Origin: Lathyrus oleraceus
Taxonomy: Eukaryota > Streptophyta > Magnoliopsida > Fabales > Fabaceae
DNA length: 64,000 nt
Direction of reading: 5' to 3'
Assembly (NCBI RefSeq): GCF_024323335.1
Contig: NC_066585.1
Span: forward strand, 339,885,346-339,949,345
Shown here: positions 25,397 through 36,972 of the stretch, piece after piece
Layout of the letters: every line of letters starts with the position of its first letter
Position numbering within the stretch: the first letter of the stretch is position 1
Program-made: the position numbers and the translations under genes
The notes under the pieces: model-generated
Seen by the model: only the letters and a program-made list of their open reading frames with translations
What the model was told of the DNA's origin: nothing
The model's database searches: none

Positions 25397-26694
25397 TGAA
25401 GGAGAATTGCCATCCAAGGCGCAGCGGAATTTAAAATTTTCTCCATTTAGTGATCCTTACGAATGGGCATGATCAGTGATAGAATCGTTACCTCTTGTGG
25501 CGATCACGAACGTTGAACAATGACAACGTCTCTACTCAGTCCACACGAACGGATTCCTTCAATCGCAGTGCTAGCTGTTATGAATGAAGGCTTTGAGTGA
25601 GAGAAAGAGAGATACGAAATTCCAACTCTTCAGTTGTGTTGTATTCCCATTCAATGCTTCTGCACAAGAGTTCTATTTATAGAACCACTTGCGTGGGCTT
25701 CAAGCCAAAAAGCCCACTTAAGTGTATTTTGGCCCATATCTCATAATATGCCAAAATCACTTAAGTATTTGGTACCTTACCATACTTCGTATTCTACTTA
25801 AGTACACCGTACCTTACGATGTTCCTTAGTTACTCTATCTTTCATCAATTCGTCCTTTGTGTGTGACCCTGTAGGTTTTCGCGATGTTGGCAATTATATT
25901 AAATCACGCATTTAACATAATAAACAGTGAGCGGTATCTAGCAACACATCGCTGCTACCCAAGACACGAAAATGTCATGTGATCTGACAAAACCTCCTAT
26001 GATAATAATTATGTGTATAATTACCCTTTTGCCCTTATGTCTATATTGAACACAAGGTATAGACCGTGTCATCCTTGTCCAGTTCAATATTGGGCCCATA
26101 GACATTTATCCTGTTACGTAGGATAGGCAAATTCCATCTAGGACACTCATGTCCCTCAGTATGCTTTGTGGAGTACCCATCAACTGTCTTTATGGTTATC
26201 CAATTACGGACAACGTTGGATCAGCAATAAAGCACTCGACTCTACATCTAGGGTCCATAGTGGTTTCAGGTCGAAGAGTGGTATACACTATTATCACCAT
26301 GAGAATAACTTATGACACTTTGCATAACTTTCTATATAGTATTCTCATAGCGGGTCAATCTGGTATAAATATTACTCTTAATATTCATACATATGTTTAA
26401 GACTTGATAACTCTTTATCCATGATCCATGAGATGTGATCATCAGTCTACAAACATAATAGTCTCAATGCTTTAATGTTATCCCACTTCACAATAAAGCT
26501 CGACTACGGATACTTTAAGAATAGTGTCCTTATGTTTAATGTGGTCTCATGATCAAGTCACACTTGATGCATTAAATGGACTAACTATTCTAGGGACTTT
26601 ATTAAACAACCGTAATAAAGAAAAAGCTTTTTATTATTAATAAATAATTCGATACAAGTACCAAAAGTATTGGCCTCTAGGGCTTACACCAACA
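25397..26694 (-). repeat. Copia-B 5' LTR (1298 bp)
   Basis: Same length and termini as the left LTR. It sits next to the primer site, so it is the 5' LTR and carries the element promoter. Confidence 0.95.
25673..25681 (-). promoter_or_regulatory. TATA box of Copia-B 5' LTR
   Basis: TATAAATAG on the minus strand (context GTTCTATAAATAGAAC, itself a palindrome), about 1.0 kb into the LTR. The copy in the 3' LTR is at 19527-19535. Confidence 0.7.
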
Positions 26695-26699
26695 CAAAG
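26695..26699. repeat. Target site duplication of Copia-B (right copy, CAAAG)
   Basis: CAAAG directly follows the right LTR end ACCAACA and equals 19246-19250. Confidence 0.92.
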
Positions 26700-27877
26700 G
26701 ACTTCTCCTCCAAACTTATTCTTTGTACATTCCCCTTATTGTGTTGTGAACTTTTTGATGTTTGCAATTGTGTGATAGGGATCCCATCTTGAGATTGTGA
26801 AAAGAGGACCATTGTCATGAGTAGCCAAGTTAAGAGCCAAGCCAAGTGGAGATCCTAGGAGCTTGAGTTCAAATTGTTTGATTGCTTGTTTGTTTGCTAA
26901 ATCCAAAGGAAAGGAGTATCTTGAATCATCTTTATGATTCCAAGAAAAGGAATTCCAAGGGTTTATCTTTCCCCTCTTATCGTTGTATGCTTTAGGACTA
27001 GCCCTTCTCTTCTTCTCCCCACTCTAACCAAGCCAAAAATCTTTTTCTTCAAACTTTGACTTTGTTTCAAATTAGAAACCTAGGCCTTAAGCATTTGACT
27101 TTTCAAAACTCTTTTCATAAACACTCATTGTGAATAAACTTTAATCCAACTTTGACTTCATTTTGTAAATAACTTTAACTTGTAAATATAACTCATTTCA
27201 AGTTGTTTTGTGGTTCCAATGGCCACTTGTTAAAACCTTTCAAAAAACATTAGTCATAGGTTTGAGCTATCATAGTGGTTAATGTAAATCTCACCTCATC
27301 CTTAGTGATTGGATTATAAGTCTTCCATGCTTATTATAGGGTTAACCCCTCACTAGCATGTTGAAGCCTTCCTCACATGGTGGATTGTTGGTTTAGGTTG
27401 AGTTTTCTCCCTTTGATAACAAAAGACCTTAAGGATCTTGGTCAAATCAATTCACCAATCTTTGAGATTTTTACCCCGAACTACGAGGCTTTGATCCTCC
27501 TTTGTGATGGTACGTAGGAAATGGGTTCATCCATCCAAACAAAAAAAAATTGTAAATATAATCTATTCTTTTCTCATCCCTCCAATCTTTTGTACAAATC
27601 TTTTCACAAATACCAACCTACGACACATATCTGCAAAAAGGGTTCCCTTAGGGTACTAAGGATGTTTTAGGTGCGTAAAACCTTCCCATTTCATAACCAA
27701 CCCCCTTACCTAGATCTCTGACATTTTTATTAGTTTTTGATTTGAAAAACTTCTTACTTGGTTTTTGTTCGCTTTTTAGCCTTTCCTTTGGACAAATAAA
27801 AGTGAGGTGGCGACTCGAATTGTATGTTGACTTTTGGTTTAGTCAATAAGCCTAAAGATAACGAAAACCCCGCTACA

Positions 27878-27882
27878 AATAT
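27878..27882. repeat. Target site duplication of Tat-B (right copy, AATAT)
   Basis: AATAT follows the LTR end CGCTACA and equals 15547-15551. Confidence 0.85.
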
Positions 27883-28102
27883 CAATCGACTTTTGAAGAT
27901 AAACCAGATTCTAATTGAAAATTTACTCTAGTACTTCAAAAAGGTTAATCAAGAAAGTGTTCTTTCATTCTGATTTTATCTTTTTAGGATTATACATCTT
28001 AGGGGGAGCTTTGTGCTTCTGTAAGATGTATTCTTCTGCGGTTACCTTGTACAAAACTGTTCATCAAAATACATGTTTTGTCATCATCAAAATGGGGAAG
28101 AT
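27883..28102 (+). other. SIRE 3' UTR end with polypurine tract
   Basis: This continues the SIRE sequence cut at 15551. It contains TTAGGGGGAGCTTTGTG (about 27997) and, next to the LTR, the tract AAAATGGGGAAGAT (28089-28102), the likely plus-strand primer. Confidence 0.8.
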
Positions 28103-29455
28103 TGTTAGAACAAGATTTGGTTATGCATTTATACCTTGAGTTTTGATGGCAACAATATTGTATTTGTGTGAGAACAATTTTAGCACCCTAATGGTTTATT
28201 ATTGTGTAGCTTTAACAGCCAGTTCTGATTCTGAATAAATGATGTACAACGTCATCAGTTTCTGAAAAATGAGTTTTAAATCCGCTTCTATGCCAACTAT
28301 TAGAAGTTCTGAAAGATGTTCAATGGTACTGCTGCAATGATCTTTCTGCTTTTGTGCTGATTCACTCCTGAGAAGCTTCTGAGGAGACACTATGTTACTA
28401 TTGAAACGTTCTCTCAGTTCGTGCTTCTGGATGTAACTCTGATCCCCAAACTTCTGAAGAATGGCAAGCTTCTGAAGTTATGTTACGTAACTGAAGATTC
28501 TGAAGATCTCAAGCCATACGATTGAAGTTATCAAGGTTCTGACTGTAGATTTTGAAAACTCTGAAGATTCCGAAGATACTGAAGATCTCAAGCCAGACTA
28601 CTGACGATGTTAGGGTTCTGACCAAAGATTATGAAGTTTCTGAATCCAGCTCTATATTTCTTCATCTCATGTTTCATCAACTTTCATTTGAAGCCAGTGA
28701 ACTTGAAGATAAGATCAAATGGGAACGTGATCAAATAGTATATAGTATAAATCAAATATCCTTTCCACTACCTAATATCATGGGAAAATGACAGTACTAT
28801 ACATCACGCATATCACTGATTTTGTGGGCGAAGGATAGTACATAGTATCACTTCTTTCACCATCCAACAGTGGACAATCGCTCTATGAGCTTTCCCTATT
28901 TTTCCCTCCAGTGGTCTTCTTCTTATGCTATATAAGTAAGACTTGGAGACTTGAAGAAAACAACGGTAATGCAACATTTTGACAATTCTATTTCTTTGTG
29001 AAAAACTATCGTTCTTTTGTACACAATTTTTTTTAAGTAACTGTTTATCATTTGTGTAAAATTTACTTGTATAAGAAGCATCTTGTAACACATAAAATAT
29101 TATTCAAACTTTTGTTTGGTTCCTTGAGGAGGTTATCCTTAAGAAGACAAAGTAGGTTATTCTTTGTGAGTCCTTAAGGAGACTAGGGTATAATTGGATC
29201 CTTGAGAAGAGAAAGAAGGTTTTTCTTTGTGATTATTGTAATCTGTTGATTATAATGGATTAAGTCCTTGTGTATAAGGCAAAATCACCTTGGCGGATGG
29301 ACTGGAGTAGCTTTGAGTTTCAGGCGACTCAGGATAAAAATACTTGTGTTTTATCTCTTTGTTATTAACTTGTTAGTGGTGTTCTTGTTTTGGAAAAAGC
29401 CTTTACTTGTAAAACTCAATTCAAACCCTCATTTCTTATGTTTTTCACACCTTCA
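28103..29455 (+). repeat. SIRE 3' LTR (about 1.35 kb)
   Basis: It starts TGTTAGAACAAG directly after the purine tract. Inside are GAAGATTCTGAAGAT repeats, including a local duplication (about 28491-28622), and the segment GGCGGATGGACTGGAGTAGC (about 29291) typical of legume SIRE/Maximus LTRs. The right end (CACACCTTCA, 29455) is my estimate, because the 5' LTR is not in the window for comparison. Confidence 0.8.
28929..28936 (+). promoter_or_regulatory. TATA box of SIRE LTR
   Basis: TATATAAG in TTATGCTATATAAGTAAG, about 830 bp into the LTR, is the only good TATA candidate here. Confidence 0.55.
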
Positions 29456-30603
29456 AAGACAACCTCAAGAATGAAAGATGTGAAGGTTCAAACAAAAGAA
29501 TGGCTAGTGGAAAAGTGGAAGATAGGAATTAGGGTTTAGGCTATATAAAATTTGGTTTGTTGACCAAAAAGTCAATAGTTGACCAAAAATCAACTTATGT
29601 AAAAAATTGTATGTTTTTTGGATGAAATGATATGTGATGTATTATAATATTATTTTGTAATAAACATGGATTTGATATGCTTAGAAATGAATTCCATTTA
29701 ATGGAATATGGATTTAAAATGAATGGATCATGAAAATGAATTTGAATAACCATATGACTTAGAAGAATTAAAGCCTCTTCTCACATGTAATCCTTCCTTC
29801 ACTAGACAAGATTAACACACTTTGAAACCATAAACTTGAATGCATGGTGAAATAATGAATCCCATGAACTATGAATGCATGATGAAATGAATGTGAATGA
29901 CATATGATTTAGGTGAAACAACTAGGCCTTAGCAAGGACTTGACCAAATGGATTAATGGACAATGAAGCTTGCACAAATGAACTAATGGACAATGGATAA
30001 GCCATGGATGAAACGTAGACTACGAGTTATGCCACGCTAGAAATGACCAAATGACTTGCCATGAATGAATTGAATCAAGTCTTCTAGTGCCATGGAATTA
30101 GGCTTGAACCAATAAGCGTTATCAAGCAAAAGGTGAACATGTGAGACTTTGAAATGAAGCCTAATCAAACCAAAGAAACCTTCGTAATAGACCCTTAACA
30201 AGTGGATCATGATCAAACAAATGAACCAGATGAAATCTCACACAAGGGATGGTAGTGTCACAATCAAAAAGTTAGGGTTTGGATTGGCCATCAACGAGTG
30301 GAAACCCCAAATTAGGGTTTTGCTTCACCAAGAAGTCACAGTTGAATCTTCAATACCAAACACACACAAGAACCAAGAGATACCACCTATTAGGGTTTTG
30401 GTTGACTGAACAACCTCAAGCTGTTAGAAAATCCTAGTCTCCACTAGGTACAAGCACAATGCTTTGAATCCAAGATACATGTCATCCTGTATTGAACCAA
30501 TGCTTATGCAAATGAAATGAGTGACCATGAAGATATGCACATGATTAGGGTTAATGACCTGGATGAACATTGTGAAGGGCACTATGAATTTTTGGATATG
30601 ACA
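29456..30603 (-). repeat. Tat-C: remnant of an Ogre/Tat-type LTR
   Basis: On the minus strand an LTR-like sequence starts TGTCATATCC at 30603. It is preceded by a purine-rich TTGGGACAAC tract and a segment (30604-30680) resembling the Ogre 3' UTR edge at 54576-54640, with shared words such as GAACCTG and ACAAC at similar spacing. The left part breaks off at the SIRE LTR, so the SIRE element probably inserted into this LTR and its remainder lies outside the window. No gene is seen; the 30209-30409 open frame has no known domain. Confidence 0.5.
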
Positions 30604-31628
30604 GTTGTCCCAATTTTATCTTCTCGAACCTGAATGTATGGATAGCAACAACTCCTAGACATTTAAAATGAGAGGGGATTAAATACAAAAATATCAAAAA
30701 AATTGTCCACCAGAAATAAATGGAATGTAACGTAGGTGGTCTTAATGAATTTCTTCACTATAATATATGATAGAATGAATGGGCTTCTGTTATACGACAG
30801 TTACTGTGAATTAGATTGAAATATTTGTGAAAAATGAGTAATTACAAATGCTGAAATATGCATGATGAATGGTTAAATTTGCATGATGTATGCAATTACT
30901 AATGCAATATGATTGATTAATGAATTATGTTATTTTTGAAATCTTCTCAAAATGGTGAGAAACCACGTTATATTGAACTTAGAAAATACTTGTGTAATCT
31001 TTCTTCTTAGATTTCTTGAACATGGCCTTTTGCATCCCTAAAGGCTTTGCACTTCATCTTTTCCGCTTGCTCCCTCGAGAATGAAATAATCAAGTTACTT
31101 AAAATTTGTCATTAGTGAGTACTAAATTTTATCTCTAGTGACCATGATATTTCTCATACTTCTAATTTTAATTAAAAAAATTATGGTAAATTCAATTATT
31201 TTTATAGAGATACTTATAGAAAGATAGTTACCAAATCCATTCGTAAACTTAAGATTATCACAATGTATTGTAATTGACACATAACCACTTCCTTTCATAA
31301 ATATTCACTCCTGTAAAACTAACAAGTTTCAATTGTACGTGTACCCAATTTCCAGTGTCTGTTTTAAATTACATCAGAATTAAACAATTTCAACCTACAG
31401 AAATAAGCAATCCGAAAACATGTTGATATATTTTGAAAAAAAACGTGCATATAATTAAATGCAATCAACTCTTAAACCAAATAGCGAGTATATTTTACCA
31501 ATGGATCCAAGCATTCAAGATCAATACTATAAAACAAGTCGATTGACTTACTGAACCACACATTAAGATTCATAACATATGAGCCAAACCCTAACAGAGT
31601 AACATCTAATTAGAATCAAAACATAAAT
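30604..31628. other. AT-rich region downstream of histone H3, no gene seen
   Basis: Apart from the Tat-C edge in its first ~80 bp, no domain, RNA gene or repeat is recognised. It contains the H3 3' flank, including transcription termination and polyadenylation sequences that I cannot place precisely. Confidence 0.5.
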
Positions 31629-32117
<489 letters not shown>

Positions 32118-32124
32118 TTATATA
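32118..32124 (-). promoter_or_regulatory. TATA box of histone H3
   Basis: TATATAA on the minus strand, about 80 bp upstream of the ATG, in CCCATATATAACCCAAAC. The spacing gives a leader of roughly 50 bases, usual for histone genes. Confidence 0.75.
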
Positions 32125-32249
32125 TGGGGGGAAGAATGAAGGAAAAGCGGGGAAATGAAAAAAATTAGAAAATTTGGGGAAATTGTGATCGTTGATAGGA
32201 GTACATATCCTACGGTTGTAACTCTCTAGGGAATTGGCATTGGGTTGGC

Positions 32250-32257
32250 GATCCGTG
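32250..32257 (-). promoter_or_regulatory. Octamer-like histone promoter motif
   Basis: Minus strand CACGGATC differs by one base from the plant histone octamer CGCGGATC and lies about 210 bp upstream of the ATG. CCAAT words lie nearby (32234-32244), and an ATTGG at about 32271. Plant histone promoters use the octamer for S-phase and meristem expression, so this suggests replication-linked control. Confidence 0.5.
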
Positions 32258-32329
32258 GCATTTGAAGCTGACCAATAAAATTATTTCATTAATATTCTTA
32301 TCTATTTTTACTCAATCAAATGTTTGTTG

Positions 32330-34249
32330 TAACATTTTGTACGCTCTCGCAACATGCTTATATCCATTACACTCGTAATGTATGGTGTACATTTTAAAAG
32401 TGATGTAGTTTATTAAAAGAATTGTATAATTAAAAAAGTAATAAATAATATTTTATTAAAAATTGATATATAAGTTAGGTATTTTATTCATTGTATTGTA
32501 TATGATGATGACATGAAGGTGAAATTTTATTTTATAGGTGATATGTTTTTGATAAAGATATTTGATGACGACAACTAAAGTATTACGATAAGTCAAGTAT
32601 GAACATTTAAATCGATAAATATGCAAATTTATCTTTAGAATTCAATAAACTTGACAATCTGATGATGGCAAACATAGAATAATCTAAAGTCTCATCTTAA
32701 AGTCACTCAAGCATGTGTCAACATAAAGAGAAGTATCCGACAAAGGTTTGAAGCAATATTTGGTGATCTCCTGACTTAGCATTAGTAATCTTCTATTTTA
32801 GTAATGAGTGAACGATTGTAAGGCAAAAGGACTTTATCGTAAAAGTATATGACTAAAAGCGCACACACTAAAACATTTTCAAACTATTTTTTCAAAGAAA
32901 ATATCTTTTAAAATATCTTGAGGTTGTGTCAAATGACTTGGGGGCTGTTAAAATAGCTAAAGGGGAAATTTTGGCTTATCTAATTGATTAGGTCCTTTGT
33001 CTAATCGATTAGATTAGTTCAAACTTACGTCCCAATTACTTCAGACAGCGCCTTAATGATGAACAACGGCTAGATAAATATTTTTCTTCCTTTTATGGAA
33101 CTTACAAGTGATTATTTTTATCTTCTAAACTATTAGACATGGGTGTTAAACGATTAGATTGTTATAAAATGCGTTAAATGCAATTTCTTTTTTAAGTCAA
33201 CCTCAAACCTATAAATAGAGGTCTCATTTCTCATTTCAAAGCATTCAGAATTGTGTATTGACACTTCCATCTCTCACACACTTTTCTCTCTAACCATTTT
33301 TTTAACTTTCTTTCACTATGTTTTTAGTCTAAGTACTTTTGTGAGAAAGATCCTTTTGTGAGTGAGGTCGTTTTGTAATTCTGGAATGGGTAGAATTGTA
33401 AAATTCACCAAGGAAACCTTTTGTATATACCTTGGTTGAATATTGTCCAATTAGGGATTTGTTTGGGATTGGGTATGTCAGTCTTAATTTAGGTTGGAGA
33501 TTAGCCTATGTTAAAATCTTCTAGGTTCTTGGTTAGCCTGGTATTAAAACCAAGATAGGTTGAAACTTAGTTCGGTACTTAAAAGCTTCACATGTTCGAG
33601 ATTAGCCTGGTATTAAAATCTCACGGATTTTTTATTAGCCCAGTTAAAACCAAGGTATTTAGCTCAAAGGTTGTGGAACTTGAAGACTAACAGCTCTAAG
33701 GTCCATGTTTGTGGAAATAAGACTAACTACTTCAATCCACCGTTTAGGAATGAAGATTGACTCATTCACTCTCAAGCTTATTATGAAGAAAAGACGCAAA
33801 GGCACACATTCTGAGGTAGTACACTTAATAGAGATTGAAAAATCGGAAAACGTTGATTGATTATCTAGTAAGTGGTTTATTAATTGCTTAGCCAATTAAA
33901 TTTATTTTCTACTAACCTATGGTTGAGTTTTAACTTGTTTTGGAGCAAAGTGGTGCCAGATACAATATGCTTAGAGTCCAATATTAATCTAAGGCCCAAG
34001 GAGGATAAAAATAAGTTGTCCAAAAGATTTCCTAAGATGAGATCATCTCAGAAAAAAGAAGTAAACAACAGAATCCTCTCTCGATATAGAAAGCTTCAAA
34101 GAATTTTATGGTCTGTTCGAGAAAGAATCAAGGGGAATAAGCTCTCAAAAGCTTACCTACCAAATGATTCCAAATTTGAATTTTATCTCTAGTGAGGAGA
34201 AATAAGATTTTAGATCATATGCCTTACTATGGATTGCTATTGTCCATCT
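32330..34249 (+). other. Degenerate LTR-like region, identity uncertain
   Basis: No gene is recognised. A TATAAATAG box at 33210-33218 is followed by a C/T-rich stretch. Upstream are CTAATCGATTAG-type palindromes (about 33000-33015), and downstream are repeated phrases such as TTAGCCTGGTATTAAAA (near 33534 and 33603), features common in plant LTRs. At 33950 TGGTGCCAGATAC weakly resembles a tRNA-Met primer site, but no gag follows. The 33884-34192 open frame (about 100 codons, basic) has no known domain. Best guess: an old Ty1/copia LTR plus flank. Confidence 0.35.
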
Positions 34250-35454
34250 TGTTGAAAAGTATATTTTCGGCAAATATTTTAATATCGTATCCACAGAGAT
34301 TGGTTGTTATTACCGCCGTTCTATAATCCAAATTGTTATAAGTTCAAAATGTAACCAAGTTGTTTTGTTTGAAAAGTATCTTTTGAGTAAAATGTCACTA
34401 AAACAATAGAATAGTTTTAATCAAATGTAAAAGGCTTGGCAAGATTGGAGTTCACTATTCAAATTGCTTATGATTCCTTATGACAACTATATAGACTTAA
34501 GATTATTGATGATGCTCAAGCATCCTCTCAATATCATTTATGTCTAAATGATATTGTGATAATCATTATATTAATCTTTAGACGATTTCTCCACCTAACT
34601 ATCAATATAGCAATCTTTAATGGTTGATACAAAAGAAGAGTAGTGAATAAATCTATTTCTACAACTTATTCACTACTTGAAAATATATTTTATGTCAAGA
34701 CTTAAATAATCTCTTTCAACAACTACTCAAATCTAATATTCAACTTAAGGCAAAAATATCATTCAATACATCAATAACCTTTTATCATATATAAGAGTCA
34801 AATGAAATACATAAACAAATAGGAATAGCTACTACCTCCAATCTTGACAAAATGGGGTTTAGCTCCTCATCATCATTTTGGACAGCAAAATGCAATGGTA
34901 GAATAAACTCTATTTTTCTCTTACAATGTGTGAAACTAGGAAGGAATGAATGACTATTTTCCATTCTATTTTCTTTAAGAGTTGAACCTTTCCTAAAATG
35001 TTCATTTTCATCTAAAACTGAAAAGCACCCTAAAATAGATACAAAACTGTCACAATACAGCTGGCTTAAAAATAGAACACTTGGCCCAAACAAACAGCTT
35101 GCTGGTTTCGCAAGGTTCGCGGCGCCATCCTTGGTCGCGGCGCGAACTGAAGCTAATTCAGCTTCCTTGCCTTGCAAGCTTCATGCAATAATTCTCCCAA
35201 GTGTTAATCTTCCAAATTATGCCTCCAAATTGCATTCAACACTTCTTCCAAATTATGCTTATGTACTCCGAAGCTCTCTTGTCCAGAAACTATACAAAAC
35301 TAACAAATACGTGAAATAACTACTCAAAGCAACATCAATTAAACTTAATTGCATTTATACAAAATTGTGAGAATAAAAGTGTGTAATTACATCAAAAATT
35401 GGTAAAAGTGACCAATAAAATTATATGAAAAGTAGTACTAATTGGTCCCTAACA
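34250..35454 (-). repeat. Athila-B 3' LTR (1205 bp)
   Basis: Same termini (TGTTGAAAAG ... CCCTAACA on the plus strand) and clear similarity to the Athila-A LTR. It lies directly next to a purine tract, hence the 3' LTR. A GC-rich patch with TTCGCGGCGCG words lies at about 35107-35150. The 34785-35177 open frame inside it is chance. Confidence 0.88.
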
Positions 35455-35470
35455 ACTCTCCCCAACTTAT
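35455..35470 (-). other. Athila-B polypurine tract
   Basis: Minus strand ATAAGTTGGGGAGAGT immediately precedes the LTR start TGTTAGGG. Nearly the same words occur in Athila-C at 49751-49767. Confidence 0.85.
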
Positions 35471-36972
35471 CATTTTCTTTGTCCCTAAACAAAAGTTTCC
35501 ACCAACACAACCAAAGCAATGACACAAAAGATTGAAATAAGGATTAACCAAGGACATTCAAATGGTTAAAAAGTGTATGGCACTTTCTCAGTCCACCTAT
35601 CTCAATGCTAGACAAAACATGAATAAGAGCAATGGTTGGGTGCAAAAATCATACCAAGGAATTCAAAGCCATATATGTCAAAATTGAATCAAACTTACAC
35701 ACACATCATAATAATGATGAATAAACATGAAGGTTTACTTTCACTCATCCAAGCAATTAAATCAACAACAACTCAAATCATGCGGTCATCAAAACAAATA
35801 TCAAATCATGTGAAAAATGAGAATCAAGAGGTCTTTCAAGGGTTGTAATGTGGCTTGGGTTACAAGAAAGGATATGATTAAGAGAATTCAACAAAAATGC
35901 CTATCCTAAGGGAGCATTCTCATACATTTAACTCTTCACAATTTCCATTTCTTTGATCCCCGTTTTTTTTCTTTTCTTATTATTTGTTTTTACATCCACA
36001 CAACCATGAGCCTTTTCTTTGTTTTTTCTTTCTTTTCTTTTTCTTTGCTCTATGGTTTCAAGGGTGATTTCTTTTTCTTGTTTCTTTTCACACTTTCACC
36101 CTTTCATAAAAACTCACTTTTCCAAGTTTCTAATCAACTCTTTTTACTTTACTCTCCCCAACTTTAGATTCCAAAACCAAATTTATTCAATAATGCTCCC
36201 TACTTAGACATAAGCAAAAGGCAAAATTTCAAACAACTCGATTTGAGGGTTCAATTGACACGAAAGAAATTAGGATTCATTTATTCATAAAATTTTCAAT
36301 TGATTTTACACTTATCAATCAAATGAATCCTAAAGCAAGCTCAAAGGGGGTTAATTAAGGATCACTCCTCACAAAGTTAGTTGATTCAAAACTTTTTGGT
36401 CAAGTGGTTTTTCTCATAACAAACAATGCCTCTATCATTTTCAATATTTTCACACAAAAATAGATTAATGCATGATTTAGCATGATAAGAATGAGTTGAA
36501 ATAATGTTCGGTTTCCCACATTTTAGTGTACAATGGAAAGCTTCCTCACAATTGGTTTATTCCTATTTTGATTCAAAAATGACATGTATTTCAATGAATT
36601 TATGATATGGAATTTGCAACACACCATCAAACTACTCATGTTAAGTCTAGAAAGCGATAAAGTGTACCTTGAAATGCCGACACTAATTCTTATCATCACC
36701 ACTCGAAGTGTCCAATGCTTCGTTCTTTGCGAACGTTTCTTGGTTGCTTTAAGCTTGACTTAAGAATAAGAACAATTAAACAAACAAATGTTGGTATACC
36801 AAATTCATCGTAACACGCTTAAATCTCACAGAATATTCATGCAATTGACAAAACAAATTAACAACCCAAAGTTATGGTGAACTAGAGCCACCAAAAGTAT
36901 AATCATAATTAAACAAAAGCAATAATAATACAAAAAACTCAAAATAAAAACTACTCTAATTCAACAAACTCC
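35471..36972 (-). other. Athila-B region between envelope-like ORF and LTR, no gene seen
   Basis: AT-rich, with a T/C-rich run at about 35960-36080 (an A/G-rich run on the sense strand). No domain or RNA gene is recognised. Confidence 0.6.

Larger units (their letters stand above)
19251..26694 (-). mobile_element. Copia-B: complete but defective Ty1/copia retrotransposon (7444 bp)
   Basis: Two 1298-bp LTRs, a tRNA-Met-type primer site next to the right LTR, a purine tract next to the left LTR and a 5-bp target duplication (CAAAG) define a complete insertion on the minus strand. Gag and integrase are nearly intact, but the RT is mostly missing and stops are present. By eye the LTRs differ at about 26-28 of 1298 positions (about 2%), so this is among the youngest insertions here. 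It interrupts Tat-B. It has an unusually long leader (about 1.75 kb) holding a palindrome array. Confidence 0.95.
15552..27877 (+). mobile_element. Tat-B: solo LTR of an Ogre/Tat-type element, split by Copia-B
   Basis: One LTR runs from TGTAAGACCC (15552) to CGCTACA (27877) and is flanked on both sides by AATAT. Removing the 7.4 kb Copia-B and one copy of its target duplication leaves about 4.9 kb with no internal gene. A single LTR with matching target duplications is the signature of recombination between the two LTRs of a former full element. Its 3' part carries the block shared with other Tat LTRs here (about 27650-27812, ending GAGGTGGCGACTCG). Short ORFs in it are not supported by any domain. 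Confidence 0.9.
9250..29455 (+). mobile_element. SIRE/Maximus-type Ty1/copia element, right part, with nested insertion
   Basis: The pieces in order are pol (9250-12012), envelope-like ORF (12488-14746), 3' UTR (14747-15551), the inserted Tat-B (15552-27877), the rest of the 3' UTR (27883-28102) and 3' LTR (28103-29455). Ty1/copia order (integrase before RT), an ORF after pol, an ACAAAGGGGGAGAAA purine tract and an LTR starting TGTTAGAACAAG identify the SIRE/Maximus lineage. Its 5' LTR and gag lie left of the window, beyond Tat-A and Athila-A. The coding part carries many stops, so it is an old copy. Confidence 0.88.

Noticed and set aside
30290..30400. Telomere-like TTAGGG/TAGGGTTT words
   Set aside because: Three scattered single TAGGGTTT words (telo-box size), no tandem run.
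34785..35177. A 130-codon minus-strand ORF
   Set aside because: Entirely inside the Athila-B LTR, with no domain, and not open in the Athila-A LTR copy.
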